A stretch of 64,000 nt of DNA from WRAU01 sp964277385 (GTDB lineage: Bacteria; Pseudomonadota; Alphaproteobacteria; WRAU01; Hepatincolaceae), in assembly GCA_964277385.1 (NCBI GenBank), contig OZ195520.1:1302001-1366000 (forward strand). Direction: 5' to 3'. Below the pieces are notes generated by a model. The model had not been told where the DNA came from and made no database searches. It saw only the letters and a program-made list of their open reading frames with translations. Shown one piece after another: positions 63,688-64,000 of the stretch. Every line of letters begins with the position of its first letter. The first letter of the stretch is position 1. The position numbers were made by a program, and so were the translations under genes.

Positions 63688-64000
63688 CTACATATAAAAC
63701 AACCCCAATTTTTTGTAAAATACAATACTTTATCGGTAAAATAAAACAAGTATGGTCTTATCTTGTTTGGTGTATGATGTATAAGTAAAATTGCATATTT
63801 TATATAATAAAATTCTAACTCTTTAACTGATATTAAGATTGATCTTATGATACGTATCTAAAAAAATGAACTATTTGGTAAAATTACTTAATTAAAAGTA
63901 TCACAAATATTATGTACTACTGTCCTTTTTTTCAATCATACAATAACAAAAAAAATTTCATTTACTTGTTTATTTCTGTATAATCTCTAATAGATAGAAT
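63688..64000. other. 313-base region at right edge with no gene
   Basis: AT-rich sequence after dnaJ. A TATAAT near 63979-63984 with TTTCAT 17 bases upstream is a possible promoter for a gene beyond the edge. No terminator was clear. Confidence 0.35.

Noticed and set aside
1..64000. Reassigned TGA (Trp) code
   Set aside because: Conserved Trp positions use TGG and genes reach family length with standard stops; in-frame TGA appears only in pseudogenes.
1..64000. CRISPR arrays, insertion sequences, prophage, tRNA or rRNA genes
   Set aside because: No regularly spaced repeats, transposase, integrase or structural genes, and no cloverleaf-like or rRNA sequence was recognised by eye; a tRNA scan could still find one I missed.

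Overview
The window is a strongly AT-rich, gene-dense bacterial chromosome segment with the standard bacterial code: genes use TGG for Trp and reach family length without reading through TGA. Gene content and order point to an alphaproteobacterium. The markers are sdhCDAB, an LpoA-like lipoprotein beside rsmI-yraN-gshB, rph-rdgB-hemW next to grpE-dnaK-dnaJ, ffs directly upstream of dnaX, a DUF374 acyltransferase beside kdtA and msbA, a PolB-type exonuclease, and a stand-alone chorismate mutase of alphaproteobacterial type. Small intergenic relics with multiple frameshifts and shortened transporter proteins suggest a reduced, host-associated lineage (Holosporales/Rickettsiales-like). That placement is inference. 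No rRNA, tRNA, insertion sequence, prophage or CRISPR array was recognised; one RNA gene (SRP RNA) was.

Layout. 1-2.9 kb: Kdo transferase (5' part), acyltransferase and MsbA, all envelope lipid A genes. 3-6.3 kb: a 1100-residue GltD-plus-PyrK-like flavo-iron-sulfur fusion. 6.4-8 kb: Deg protease, followed by 1.3 kb of gene relics. 9.4-15.9 kb: sdhCDAB, dcuA and aspA, with a perfect CRP-type palindrome upstream of aspA. 16-19.3 kb: thrS-infC-rpmI-rplT. 19.4-24.3 kb: Lon-like protease, deoB, deoD. 24.8-30.8 kb: glyoxalase II, chorismate mutase, and a compact YejABEF-type peptide importer. 30.8-33.4 kb: kdsB, ffs, dnaX. 33.5-40.7 kb: exonuclease and a complete GlcNAc module (nagA, nagB, nagE and a fused EIIA-HPr-EI). 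40.9-46 kb: a membrane protein with an Asn-rich tail, then ybaB, recR, def, fmt and a META lipoprotein. 46-50.5 kb: an orphan membrane protein and a single-chain restriction-modification enzyme. 50.7-57.3 kb: gshB, yraN, rsmI, LpoA-like, hemW, rdgB, rph. 57.4-63.7 kb: M20 peptidase, grpE, dnaK, dnaJ.

How the genes work together. Two catabolic modules stand out. GlcNAc would enter through the PTS, be deacetylated and then deaminated to fructose 6-phosphate. Aspartate could enter through DcuA, be deaminated to fumarate by AspA, and enter the succinate/fumarate couple through SdhCDAB. Add the peptide importer and purine nucleoside phosphorylase/phosphopentomutase and the picture is of an organism living on host- or mucus-derived amino sugars, amino acids, peptides and nucleosides while keeping a lipid A/Kdo outer membrane. 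The most noteworthy unexplained items are the fused oxidoreductase, the Asn-rich-tailed transporter-like protein, the CRP-type box, a possible slippage site in dnaX, and several decayed genes including the N-terminus of a cytosine-5 DNA methyltransferase.
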